64,000 nucleotides of DNA. It comes from Symsagittifera roscoffensis. Taxonomy: Eukaryota; Xenacoelomorpha; Acoela; Convolutidae. The translations under genes and the position numbers were made by a program. The stretch lies in NCBI RefSeq assembly GCF_963678635.1, contig NC_087068.1, positions 11,726,027 through 11,790,026 on the forward strand, read 5' to 3'. Shown here piece by piece: positions 47,401-56,157 of the stretch. The notes under the pieces are model-generated. The model saw only the letters and a list, made by a program, of their open reading frames with translations. It was not told the DNA's origin and searched no databases. Within the stretch, counting starts at the first letter, position 1. Every line of letters begins with the position of its first letter.

Positions 47401-49529
47401 CTGAATTACTTACACGAAAAACAACAGTTGAAATACCCAAAAACATAAAATTCTACCTTGCAGAAAACGAAACATCACCCCGATTGGAATGCAAATATGC
47501 AGTAAAAACTGATATTGAACAATCACAAATAAATAATTTACAACATTTCCCACTTTATTTAGATTGTCAAAATAATCATTATGAAGTTGATCTACTTGGA
47601 ACATCAACTTTCAAACCAATCCCATATTCTCAATGGATAAAAAATAACACCCAACAAAAACGAACAAAACAACACCCGCCTAAAAAAGACCATTTTCCAC
47701 TAATTGAAAAAGAAGATTTAACTGATAAAATAAATTTATCAGGACCACAAACAAATGATTCAAAATACACAATAAATCAAGTTTTTGACCTTCACGACCC
47801 ACTTGATATAATACCCTTATCTAAATTCGAAATTGAAAACATTTTTCTCCCTCCAACAGAAACGATTACAATTTCAACACTGAAACAATATCAAAACCTT
47901 GACCCAGTAATTCGACAACTGAAATCATGGCACAAATATAAAACTAAACCTATCAAAGCAGATTCAACCATTCTAGGAAACAAAACACTCCTCCGATACT
48001 TTCGCAAATTTAACAACACAACAATTAACGAAAATACAGACCTTTTAGAGTATAACCTGAATGAATCTACAGTTCCATGTCTCCCTTTAAGTATGATTCT
48101 TATAGCTTTTAATATTTCACATACACAAAATATTAAAGGACACTCTGGATCAGAGAAAACATATTCAAATTTTATACAAAACTTTTATTTCCCAAATGCA
48201 CCAATTTGGATAAAAGTACTATGCAATGACTGTATAGTATGTCAACTAAATAAACCTTACCCAAATCAAAAACAAATAGCACAAAAACAAGATTTTAAAG
48301 GACAAAGTTTGTACTTTAATCATCGTATCTCATTTGATACTAAAGGACCAATTTCACCCTCATCAGAAGGAAACTCCTACATTATGGTAATTGTTGACGC
48401 ATTTACACATTATGTAGCACTTAACCCAGTACCACATTGTAACGCTTATTACGCTTACACAACACTCTATGAACACTGGATAGCAAAATTCGGACTACCA
48501 GAAATTTTAGTTACAGACAACGGTACAGAATTCATAAATAATGAAATTATCACACTATGTCATTTATATAACATTAAACACAAACCACGTACATCTCATG
48601 CACCTTGGACAAACGGCTTAGTCGAAGGTATGAACCGTTCATTACAAGAATATCTCAGATGTATCATCAACGGAAATGATACAAAATATACCGAATGGTC
48701 AGCAGATGTAAAATTATTTCCCTTAGCATATAATTCACAAATAACGACAACTTTAGGAATGTCACCATACGAAATGGTTTTTAACCAAAAGCCACGCAAA
48801 CCAATAATGTTTACAGCAAATTCTCATAAAAACGCACAAGGTTATTGTCAACCAAATAAAGATTCAATTTGTTATAACCTACCTTTACATACACACGATG
48901 AAGATCATTTTCATCACCCACAAATTCTTAAACTAGCCTCCGGTACACACACCGAATGGATTCTAAATAGAGATAAAAAACACAATGAAATTTATCAAAA
49001 AATAACAAAAAAGTTATTACAAAGACAAAACATTAATGAACAAATCAATTCACGTTTTACACCAGCCTCCGAATTAAAAATTGGAACATTTGTTTTAATA
49101 CCTAATTTTAATACTCAAAAAGGAATTTCTAAAAAATTACAACCCCTTCGAAAAGGACCATACCAAATAATTGCAAAACCCACTGATGTCACATATAAAA
49201 TTACCGACTCAAACAAAAAAGAAATCGTTCAACATCGAAACAACCTACTACCTTATTACCCAAAAGAATACGCACTCCGCGAATTAACTCAATTATATTC
49301 TTTCACAGGATTAAAAATCATTCAAAATGAACCACATCTGAAAAACACAGAACAAAATGATAACCCCACCGAAAATCAAAACACAAAACCAACCGCCACC
49401 AAAAACAATACACAAAACCATAAAGAATCTCCAAAACAAAGAAAAAATAGAAAAATGACCGAACAAATAATACCCCAAGAACAAATCAGAAAATCGAAAA
49501 ACAACAAGACTCCGAAATCAACCACGTAA
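41376..49529 (+). CDS. Gag-Pol polyprotein, 2717 aa
   Basis: A single uninterrupted frame with no gag/pol frameshift. Residues 1-600 are an unusually long Gln/Asn/Ser-rich N-terminus with a repeated QPIQQQN segment (about 510-550). Residues 600-790 resemble a retrotransposon Gag capsid. A CCHC zinc knuckle has C842, C845, H850 and C855, followed by an Asn/Arg/Ser/Tyr-rich region (about 890-1070). The protease has DSG at 1229. RT spans about 1586-1770, with Asp1674 and YLDD at 1737-1740. RNase H has Asp1886, Glu1929 and Asp1956. Integrase has a HHCC zinc site, then Asp2321, Asp2381 and Glu2417 (D,D-35-E), and a GPY motif near 2594. All catalytic residues are present, so the enzyme set looks intact. 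The ATG at 41376 is the first in a frame that opens at 41358. Confidence 0.95.
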   Translation: MSSTHTPGEESPDDDEIFPFIVDATTDRGQHIFCKNLLLNLFEPGISPCKTEFPDVKIKRQIIDHYLKDICNITQQYGIYSIEFTSPNHNNRKYTIQTDDLDLEFSKVFSEYIKSIQYHNSQRANSIFTNEVFAIIYSYISILENEIPITNVSPTETSKHLRVRHEITLLSSYLNIIKENFTKDDVSQHTKHDLQKILAWFIIDYFTHNIDLIAQARKNFRPQNSNDDTAITEQSDYVWDPEWSHPAFISFPQSISSQAISTISYIRDYVKVIPLTIDATPLNYNTFLPDTQNNSLNSTVIHNENLNGTRNLTQQDIQTPSHFINEEIVHTTTTQQSISPIRPNLTTPRNTNPSQTQVTLQSTVKPSVAPKYSHMDYQTYRPMTIPSKTRKTFTRNNFADHNYNYTHPSKTYNQPQRNFNQYTRSRNWDNPMTQPNSINFQTNPPQDHSENYPFFQQNKNKKQTSYQMDYLSSDDDFLQPDIFAPNTQEYRRQGIQRTRTNHRNFSPQSIDAQHQQPIQQQNLINTQSFQPIQQQNPMTAHSYQPSQMQNEIPLPYYLQQHEITRNQLSNFSQMPNAAESLQMTMNPYLMGGSSITSNKPLMVFTGTDPEYSVEDYLNAVTANLILNIGPEPINTPLHQNWIHRRTALIQTTLDGAAQKWFSVLPLEIKSNWKRFTQEFSKMFDSERNKQQQRVLCNEIRRLPNETIKQIAVRIETLVRKAYSLNTHDYKNTKMTEILMMTLTPQLRKIAIKKRASHPSSIREPDLDFRKLVDKLEQAEITMKLEETENLKLQYVNRIETTPTNINNIQESETDLVEKITEILNIYEKNPNFKGKPSFKKWCNYCRRYGHSISECRQKQQDNQNKPQKYKEPNKSFYQYMKKDQNLPNKTVYSNNSSGKPLPNNTNYTRNQSPYNSSYRGRSPERRNTNNSSQNHYNRPNSRNNYSRSNSNTQRFVSRSNSQSRNNYYPNNQSRNSSYNRNRNYSYNRNRSYSNNRNQNYPNNQSRNNSYNRSNYNRPNNNYQNRSRNNSQNRHSSYNNRYRNYSQSPHRNNNNYNNSNNRHRSSTPKHQRHINQVQSNPETTSDPPGIDDTVTDTLQLNQINCTSSDSESDTENTLSINMIKVENDYESVIYEQPFSSHIYENQSEFLQNYYTTPINSTPTTQETNEINTTNQTNKNTKTKCLNTNHIYQNIQKEQPKEKIWTIPFLLESPRNKEFQPPDLEIDFLIDSGAESNIINIPTWNEIKTLHPKLTPLETSSKLATAQGSTLINYGKIQLFLLPTRTMEQNKILNKPFKQIFHITDIKYNIIGIPFISKYIPTINILNSKILIKDKYTKTKETSLTFFQRLNKQPPFFSKFYPIFNQQRKHLKPLSGNIYNFSIKQVHQYDKEQNKQTFYMSEFEFKPIHKFFKITISSIKYLKNSNSDIISLHVYNNTPYQVTLPLGLLGYCETNATISPIHEKAYRVNNILQLLDICQSTILNEELSINNIISNENRNTDYFTKTPYFKPTFNISNYTEDQQKFLTMFNFQHSQITQDEFEKLAKQLIKYSSVYATSKFDVGKISSSLHLPLKPDAVFKKQRASKVPIHLHDKVNRLLDILEQYNIISPVNKEEQPKGNTFINPVIILAKGESLKIVLDARYLNSLIDESKCNWPIEPIQVILTKINGKYFTTADMNSAYNQMPLDEQSRRLTQFVIGNQQYEFNRLFYGISIGPAAFSAFMSKIFRPLILKKNAITYLDDVFMQSQTKDEMFNVLEKYHQILQNENLKAAPDKSHFFLTRVKFLGHNIERKTITPLKSRIDAIQKLQPPTNKKKIQEFLGMLNFLSKYVYKMQLYLRPFYNILRQQNNFEWNTEHQTRFEEIKKLLTEQISNTIPDSNQPFYAMCDASNFGIGAALLQSHNGTNKMNLISANSRLFTQAELRLSTLMRECTAIIYTLTEYEFLILGSKHPTVLFTDHKPIIFLFTQKSNPNHRVYRFQLILMKFPNLHIVWTAGKNLALPDTLSRNTPPELLTRKTTVEIPKNIKFYLAENETSPRLECKYAVKTDIEQSQINNLQHFPLYLDCQNNHYEVDLLGTSTFKPIPYSQWIKNNTQQKRTKQHPPKKDHFPLIEKEDLTDKINLSGPQTNDSKYTINQVFDLHDPLDIIPLSKFEIENIFLPPTETITISTLKQYQNLDPVIRQLKSWHKYKTKPIKADSTILGNKTLLRYFRKFNNTTINENTDLLEYNLNESTVPCLPLSMILIAFNISHTQNIKGHSGSEKTYSNFIQNFYFPNAPIWIKVLCNDCIVCQLNKPYPNQKQIAQKQDFKGQSLYFNHRISFDTKGPISPSSEGNSYIMVIVDAFTHYVALNPVPHCNAYYAYTTLYEHWIAKFGLPEILVTDNGTEFINNEIITLCHLYNIKHKPRTSHAPWTNGLVEGMNRSLQEYLRCIINGNDTKYTEWSADVKLFPLAYNSQITTTLGMSPYEMVFNQKPRKPIMFTANSHKNAQGYCQPNKDSICYNLPLHTHDEDHFHHPQILKLASGTHTEWILNRDKKHNEIYQKITKKLLQRQNINEQINSRFTPASELKIGTFVLIPNFNTQKGISKKLQPLRKGPYQIIAKPTDVTYKITDSNKKEIVQHRNNLLPYYPKEYALRELTQLYSFTGLKIIQNEPHLKNTEQNDNPTENQNTKPTATKNNTQNHKESPKQRKNRKMTEQIIPQEQIRKSKNNKTPKSTT

Positions 49530-50188
49530 AAACTATAAAATATTCATCCCCCAATCTAAAATTTTAAAGAAAGTAGAATTTCAAAAGTAATTTTAACATT
49601 ATACTTCACTATCTTGAAACCTTCGAAACATTTTTCATTTACATTTTTCAAAATAACATGCTGACAAGTACGTAATAATTCTAGTTCAAAATAGACCAAT
49701 AGGATTCATCCAATCCGTCACTTTTTCTAACTCAAACTAAGACCAATTAGACGAATCATATAGAACTCCAGGCACATCTATAACTATAACTTTACGACCT
49801 CCAGGTCAAAAATAAGCAAACCACTCCAACTTGACAACTAAAATAAATATCACCATAATACCGTACCCCTCCCTTATCTAATAACCCAAAGATCAACAAT
49901 ATTTCCCCAACTCAGACCACGAATACCCCCAAAGCAAATTTGTTAACTTAGCCTAAAGTAACAAAATGAACATTTTAATTAGCCTAAAGTATAAAAATCT
50001 CACCATACCCCGGATCATTTGACAAACAAAAATAAAGAAAAAGACGACCTCCCAGTCACCATGAAAATTGCCCCCAACAATTTTTTACAGAACTCAACCC
50101 ACTTGTCAAAAAACTAATAAATAATCCGACCACACTAGAAAATCGCCTCAAACAGCAAAAAATATTCGACCAAGAGATCATTTCTTAA
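49530..50188 (+). other. Non-coding spacer after gag-pol
   Basis: 660 nt, A/C-rich, with stops in all frames. Likely 5' untranslated sequence for downstream spliced messages, but no clear signal stands out. Confidence 0.6.
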
Positions 50189-50419
50189 ATGCTCTTCTCT
50201 CAATCAGTTACTCAAATACTCATAAATTTTAAACATTTTTTTACAATACTTGAAACCTTGATAATATTTATTTTTGATATACTTGAATCTTTTCTAATAA
50301 TCCTAATCATTTTTTGTAACATTTTTTTAATTTTCTACACTATACTCGAACTATTCCTCCAACTTTCCAAAACCCTTGATTACATCCACAGGTACGAGTC
50401 ATATAACTTGTCTAAATGA
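50189..50419 (+). CDS. Small membrane-protein ORF A, 76 aa
   Basis: Strongly hydrophobic: Phe/Ile/Leu-rich from about residue 10 to 60 (for example FIFDILESFLIILIIF), long enough for one or two membrane spans, with a polar tail. No family is recognised. Its stop overlaps the ATG of ORF B in an ATGA. A good splice donor (CACAG then GTACGAG, GT at 50392) lies near its 3' end. Position between pol and env resembles viral accessory genes. The frame could be fortuitous in AT-rich DNA, but the exact ATGA coupling argues for reality. Confidence 0.5.
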   Translation: MLFSQSVTQILINFKHFFTILETLIIFIFDILESFLIILIIFCNIFLIFYTILELFLQLSKTLDYIHRYESYNLSK

Positions 50420-50604
50420 TACGAACAATTTTCAGTAGAACCGATATTTTTTTATTGTTTGTAATTTTCATAACATTTTTATCATCCCTCATTTTGACAA
50501 TATGTAAATGTATAAAGAAAGCAATCCTCACATTTGCCCTAGCAACAATCCTTCTAATTCTTTTTTTGGAAGAATATTATAATAAACATAAACCTTCCCA
50601 CTAA
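50416..50604 (+). CDS. Small membrane-protein ORF B, 62 aa
   Basis: Starts in the ATGA that ends ORF A. It has two hydrophobic stretches (about residues 10-28 and 35-50) separated by CKCIKK, giving a hairpin of two membrane spans with a short polar tail. It resembles viroporin-like small viral proteins in general shape only. No homologue is recognised. Confidence 0.5.
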   Translation: MIRTIFSRTDIFLLFVIFITFLSSLILTICKCIKKAILTFALATILLILFLEEYYNKHKPSH

Positions 50605-50609
50605 AGTAA

Positions 50610-51746
50610 CAATTCAAAAATCCATCAAAAATTGCTACCCAACAGTCACAGAATCAGTCTTCACCGACATCATCCCAAGATAACCCAACACCACCTTCAA
50701 CTACCCAAAATCCTCAAACATCTACACGAATTTCTTTTCAAGACAATCCATACACTTTTGAAGAACGACATGCTCGTTTATCAGAACCACTAGAACCAGT
50801 TCAACGACAAGCACCTCTAAGCGAACCAACATATAACCTATACCCAACACTACCACAAGAACTAAGTAGAATAAGAAATCCTAGTCAAAACCAAAATACA
50901 GTCGAAATAAATAGACAAATTATACATCCTCGACGAAACAGAAATTTTCAAACTCCCCGAGTTCATTTTGATATACCTCAATCCCCATCACAAAACACTC
51001 CAGAAAACCCCATTGGTATATTACCAGAAACCCCTACGCTTCTTTCACAACGTAGCACCTCAAGCCTACCATCAGATTACTTAGGTTCAACACCAACATC
51101 TGAGCAAATACGTGAAAATCCTTTCAACCCCACAAACCAAACATCACGATTTCCATATTGGACTACACATTCATTTACACAAGGTGAACCAAATTTAGTC
51201 AATGACCCAATAGATATTTCAACGGATACAACAACATCCTCATCACTACCAGAAACATTATCACTACCATCAACACCATCAATAAGCCAGATTTCACCAC
51301 CACCTTTAAACTTAAATTTTCCAAATAATCTCGACGCCAGATATCGAGAACAATCATCAACAAATATTCCTTTAAGATTAGATTGGAATACATTTACAGC
51401 ACCTCCACCATTATTTGGACAACATCAAGAAAGTAACCGCCTTCATAACTGGGCACTTAATAGATTACAATATCGCCAAGATATTCACAACGATATCCGT
51501 GATCACAATATTCAAATACTCCAACAAAACAGTTTACAATTAAAGTTTGAAATCACAGTTAAGTTAAATAATATTACCCAACATCCCTACCCAATAAATC
51601 CACCTAACATAACAGCTCAATCACTACCACCACCGTTTATAACTACTGAAGTAATATACAAATACGACAGATATACCAAAAACACAATTGGCTACATTAC
51701 ATTTTATAATCCGTACTCAGGATTATCATACACATGTATATTCTAA
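50610..51746 (+). CDS. ORF C, ~378-codon frame without an ATG
   Basis: A long open frame (stop to stop, 50610-51746) that contains no usable ATG. It is Pro/Ser/Thr/Gln-rich for about 270 residues, then has a more ordered C-terminus with KFEITVKLNNITQHP and aromatic residues. There is no membrane segment. An AG acceptor context CTACCCAACAG lies at 50645, so a 5' exon may supply the start; frame change from ORF B is ruled out because ORF B stops at 50604 before this frame opens. The C-terminus overlaps the env-like ATG by 13 nt. Its layout (low-complexity N-terminus, ordered C-terminus) parallels ORF D. Function unknown. Confidence 0.65.
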   Translation, partial: QFKNPSKIATQQSQNQSSPTSSQDNPTPPSTTQNPQTSTRISFQDNPYTFEERHARLSEPLEPVQRQAPLSEPTYNLYPTLPQELSRIRNPSQNQNTVEINRQIIHPRRNRNFQTPRVHFDIPQSPSQNTPENPIGILPETPTLLSQRSTSSLPSDYLGSTPTSEQIRENPFNPTNQTSRFPYWTTHSFTQGEPNLVNDPIDISTDTTTSSSLPETLSLPSTPSISQISPPPLNLNFPNNLDARYREQSSTNIPLRLDWNTFTAPPPLFGQHQESNRLHNWALNRLQYRQDIHNDIRDHNIQILQQNSLQLKFEITVKLNNITQHPYPINPPNITAQSLPPPFITTEVIYKYDRYTKNTIGYITFYNPYSGLSYTCIF

Positions 51747-54352
51747 AATTATTAATTTTTCTCCAACTCCTTTTTCTAGTAATCTCAAATCAAAACATAA
51801 ACCCTTCTCCTCGTACAGGACCACAAGATTTATTAGTAACACATTACGATTGTGAAGAAAATGAACAAAAAACACTACATAAATATGCAATAAATCAAGT
51901 ATCACAATGTGAAACAGAACCACAAGCTATAGAAACCACAGATGTAATAGCAACACTCTATTCAAAAGCCCGAGCAACAACAGTTACAGGTTATAAATTC
52001 ACAGCAACATTTTCCGAAAAGAAAGTACATTGTTCACAAGTCTCGAACGGAAACAAAAACCGACTTGACCATGAATAATTCTATCAAAGTAATATAGAAC
52101 GTCTTTTACATCTCAATCCCGACGATTGTAAAAATGAATTACTTAGACTAAACATCACACAAAATAAAAACTCCGCAAGAAAGTTAGTTAATTTTCAAGT
52201 TTTTTCAGACTCTGTACATCAATCACAACTTGAAAGACACCAAGGACATATAAAACTAGACGAAAAATACCCGTATAACGGCGCACACGGACGATTAACC
52301 TATGACCTACACGATAAACATTGGATACCACACATTGGTATAAATGACCCATCAAACTGCAAAGCAGACACAAAAAATAAAGGATACCAAGAAATAATGT
52401 TTTTTGATTGGAAAATACAACTCGAAAAAATACAACTAACACGAGATTTATCAGATAATACAATGATCTATCAAGGAATCCGATTACCTTGTAAAAATGA
52501 TCAAGGTTATTGCGACCCTACAACGAGAACACAAGCAACAATTGTTTGGTTCCCCGAAGATACATGTACAACATTTCAAGTAGCAAAAATACACGCTCGT
52601 ATGATAAAATTTCACGAAAAATATTTTATACAATCAATTCCATATGAACAAGTCCATCCATCACGAAAACTAAGTTCTAATTTTAGAAACATAGACAATA
52701 TAGAAAATAAATTGACACGTTTTCAAATATATCAAGAAACAGAACTTGCATGTAAATACAGGAATCCACTCCACAGAACACAATACTCTGAAATATTAGT
52801 TGAATACGAAAAAGGATTCGACATTACCACTGGAAAAGTAAAAATCGACCCATATGCCACAGGTCATCCTCCAAACGAAGGAACATCCTATATACCAGTT
52901 AATTTTGAAAAAAGCAACGGACAACCTGGTGGACATCTAAAACCCCATGACACCAGAAGCACACGCTTACAAGAATTATCACTAATGAATACTACATATT
53001 TCGGTAATATCCACTATGATATTCATTTAGATATGAAACTAGATTATACAATTAGCCGAATTTTTCAAGAAATGTCACTCTCCGAATTAGAAACACTACA
53101 CCAACTATGCGAATTAGAACGAACACAAATATTACAATCACTTGCACTAGCAGTATTAAAAATACCCTATGCAGGATACTTATTATCTGGAAATAGATCA
53201 AATTTTTTAGACTATGAAGGAAACATCTTATGGTTTTATACTTGTACTAAAAAAGTATCACCACTATACGTTTTTGAAGATAAACGATGTTATAAAAGAA
53301 TCCCTATCTTTTATAAGAATAAAGTACATTTCGTGGATACACTTTCACGAAGAACCTATTTCTGGGATACCGCAGTCCCATGTGGATCAGAAAACAGCCA
53401 CAATGTAGTACAACTAAACCCTGATGAAAATAAATATTATCTTCTCACTCCATATCCCACATTAATGCAATCACTCAAAAAATTTTCACCAGAAAGCATT
53501 CGCGCTATTGCTCGAAACCCAAATATAGACTTACAATCAATAGGAATCTATTCAAAATCAGATATTCAACATCACATTAGAACACAACAATTCCAAGAAT
53601 TATTAACACAAATGGACACTATACAAAGACAATCAATAGACCAAAATTTACGCAAACTTGCAGAAACCGCAGGATTTGCCGATATCTACACGCAAGACTA
53701 TAGCGGATATTTTAAAGACATTAAAGATTATATATATCTAAACGGTGAAAAATACCGTCCCCAAGATATATCACCAATTAACATTTTTAGCTTTGTTACA
53801 CTCAAAAATGAGATCCTCGATTTTCTAGGATGGCCCTACTACATCTTAGAAAAATTGACTATTTTATACGCAATGTTTAACTTTATTGGATTTCTTTTCT
53901 CACTTTTAAAAGGAATCTACAACACATGTGCTATACACACACAAGTAAACAGACAAGCAAGCGTAGCACGCATACTCTTTGCAGGATTTTTTGGAATCTT
54001 TTCTACATCTATAAACAAAATTCTTTTAGACGCACAAATAAAAGAATATAACACAAAAATAGCAACACGACAAAATACATACGACGAAGAACATAACAAT
54101 GTAGACATAACGCCAACGGCACCACAATTACCACCCCTACCAAATAACCATCCACTATCCCTAGTCCCACGAAATTTTCGAAATTTAGCCATCACACATA
54201 ATCCAAATTTTCGACTCACCACATCACAAAGTCCCATTCAACATATAATGACACACCAGTCACAAGATAATAATACTTATGAACAAATTATTGAACAACC
54301 CCATACCACCGCTTTTCAGTCTCAAAATAATCATTTTTTTAGCCCACGATGA
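51734..54352 (+). pseudogene. Envelope-like membrane glycoprotein frame with one in-frame stop
   Basis: A single frame of about 873 codons, broken only by TAA at 52076-52078. The 5' part (114 codons, 51734-52075) has a clear signal peptide (hydrophobic residues 3-17). The 3' part is open from 52079, with an internal ATG at 52397 giving 651 aa. It has many Cys residues, NxS/T sites, a main membrane segment at about residues 484-508 of that 651-aa part, and a second hydrophobic stretch (about 530-550), followed by a polar Gln/Asn-rich tail. Position after pol, signal peptide and C-terminal anchor point to an Env. I cannot assign it to the baculovirus-F-like, phlebovirus-like or retroviral types. 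The break could be a real mutation, readthrough, or a sequence error. Confidence 0.75.
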
Positions 54353-56154
54353 GCCGCCAACTTGGATCACTACACCGATCAAATTCCCACCCAACCAATC
54401 TTACCTCTCCAATCCCAATAATACCACTTTTTGCTTTTCCGCCACCCGATTTTCCACCTAGTAATGTAACATCAGGCATGAATTCCGACACTAATTCACA
54501 CATCTCAGTTTTATATTCCATCTCACAACTCAATAACCCGAATATTGAAACCCCCGATGAATTTGCCGACTCAGAACCATCCCCATCCAATAATTTTCAT
54601 AACTCTTCTAATTTTTCTCAACCCCCTTTTCAACCCATATTATCCAATAACCCTGACCCAATCACTCCCACACCCTCTTATGCTTCCCAAGTTACCCCAA
54701 CCTACTCCTCATACCATTCTGACCAATCATCTCATTCTCCAGACACCCCCCGAATCTCCCCAGAGCTAGATAATTTTATTACCCTTCAACAACAACCCTA
54801 CCACCTTAATACCCCAACCATAAACCAAATCTCCTCCACAATAAATTCATCCAACCCCCCTACCCCTACACCCTCCTCAAATTATACTGAATCATTAGCA
54901 CCATCATCCACATCAACTGAATCTTCACTCAACACTAATAGAGCTTACCGCACTTTTAAAAGAAAGTTCCCCAACCATCCTTTCCCAGCAAAACCAGGAA
55001 CAGCCCGTGAATACATCAACCGCCCCAAGCATACTAACACAAAAGAATTTTTAGCCATCACCTTACCCTCATTCCCACAATACACCTTAAACACCCCCCA
55101 CGACACTAACGAAACACGCAACTTTGTAGATGAATACGTTTTAATGCCCACTCTCTCTTGGACCTCATATTATCATTTTACTAACCCTCTTTGCTTACCT
55201 TTATCTAACACTCACATCGATATAGAGCGAAATACGGACATGCTATATCGACTCACTACACCACTAACCGCTAGACAATTTACTTACGTTGGATATAAAA
55301 AATCACTAAAAACACACACTGCACCTAGAGCTAACGAATATACACTCGAATACTATGATCACAACATCATCAGAGCTAACCAAGATCAATTCTTAGACGA
55401 CGATCGCTTCGCTAATCCACAAATTACCGAGAAATTTTTCATCAAGACACCATATATATTTACACTAAACATCTTCGACCGAAAGTTTGATCACATTATT
55501 TCAGAAGCACTAATAGACACACAAGCATACGGAAGTTTTAAAGAACGCTTCCAAATATTTTCACTAACCTTTCATTTCCTTGCACCACACGAAAGAGATT
55601 TACACTGCTCACACGATATTATGTTGCGCACTAAACAAACCCACACATATAGTTATTATCGCTTCATCCAAAATCACTTTGACCTACACACACCCTCTAG
55701 ACAACCACACCATCGTTTTCAATTCATTAATTCCAAATACACTTCACCATTTTTCCTAAATTTCACATATTGTATTAAAGACACTAACCTCCATGGTATT
55801 CTTCGTAATTATGACCCCATAACCCAAATGTACATCTTCTGTCCCATCACCAAGACCTTCAACGCCGAAGAATCCCGACCCTTCCTTATCCCGCACGAGT
55901 TTGTACAACCTATAGAAATCCCAATTTTAGAATTCATCCACAACACTAAATTCAATCACAAATTATATAATCTAATCCAAAACACACCTTATGAGTTTGC
56001 AGTTGGCACTGAAGAACTAACCACTATTAAGGCACTTCAATTGCTTTGGCCACTGCTTCAAACTAAAAATATCATCCGCATCTTAGCTAAACTACTAACA
56101 ACTTCAGAACTAATTCACGACATCTTCCCTCACGGTTTTTTCCCCGACGACTAA
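54349..56154 (+). CDS. ORF D, 601-aa protein of unknown family
   Basis: Its ATG overlaps the env-like stop in an ATGA. Residues 1-200 are Ser/Pro/Thr/Asn-rich and probably disordered. A basic stretch (FKRKFPNHPF) and the remaining 370 residues look globular, rich in Phe/Tyr/His/Thr, with several scattered Cys (for example FNFTYCIKD-like and IFCPITK). No signal peptide, membrane segment or enzyme motif is visible. The stop (56152-56154) lies 3 nt before a canonical splice donor, so an exon junction right after it would not mark this ORF for decay. Function unknown; it may be a regulatory or structural accessory protein. Confidence 0.8.
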   Translation: MSRQLGSLHRSNSHPTNLTSPIPIIPLFAFPPPDFPPSNVTSGMNSDTNSHISVLYSISQLNNPNIETPDEFADSEPSPSNNFHNSSNFSQPPFQPILSNNPDPITPTPSYASQVTPTYSSYHSDQSSHSPDTPRISPELDNFITLQQQPYHLNTPTINQISSTINSSNPPTPTPSSNYTESLAPSSTSTESSLNTNRAYRTFKRKFPNHPFPAKPGTAREYINRPKHTNTKEFLAITLPSFPQYTLNTPHDTNETRNFVDEYVLMPTLSWTSYYHFTNPLCLPLSNTHIDIERNTDMLYRLTTPLTARQFTYVGYKKSLKTHTAPRANEYTLEYYDHNIIRANQDQFLDDDRFANPQITEKFFIKTPYIFTLNIFDRKFDHIISEALIDTQAYGSFKERFQIFSLTFHFLAPHERDLHCSHDIMLRTKQTHTYSYYRFIQNHFDLHTPSRQPHHRFQFINSKYTSPFFLNFTYCIKDTNLHGILRNYDPITQMYIFCPITKTFNAEESRPFLIPHEFVQPIEIPILEFIHNTKFNHKLYNLIQNTPYEFAVGTEELTTIKALQLLWPLLQTKNIIRILAKLLTTSELIHDIFPHGFFPDD

Positions 56155-56157
56155 CAG

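Noticed and set aside
50391-50645. Splice from the ORF A donor (50392) to the acceptor at 50645 to start ORF C
   Set aside because: The phases do not match; ORF A would leave two bases of a codon while ORF C needs none at this acceptor.
41016-54590. Many minus- and plus-strand frames of 60-138 aa across the giant element
   Set aside because: Shadows of the long A-rich coding frames in other frames or on the other strand; composition-driven.
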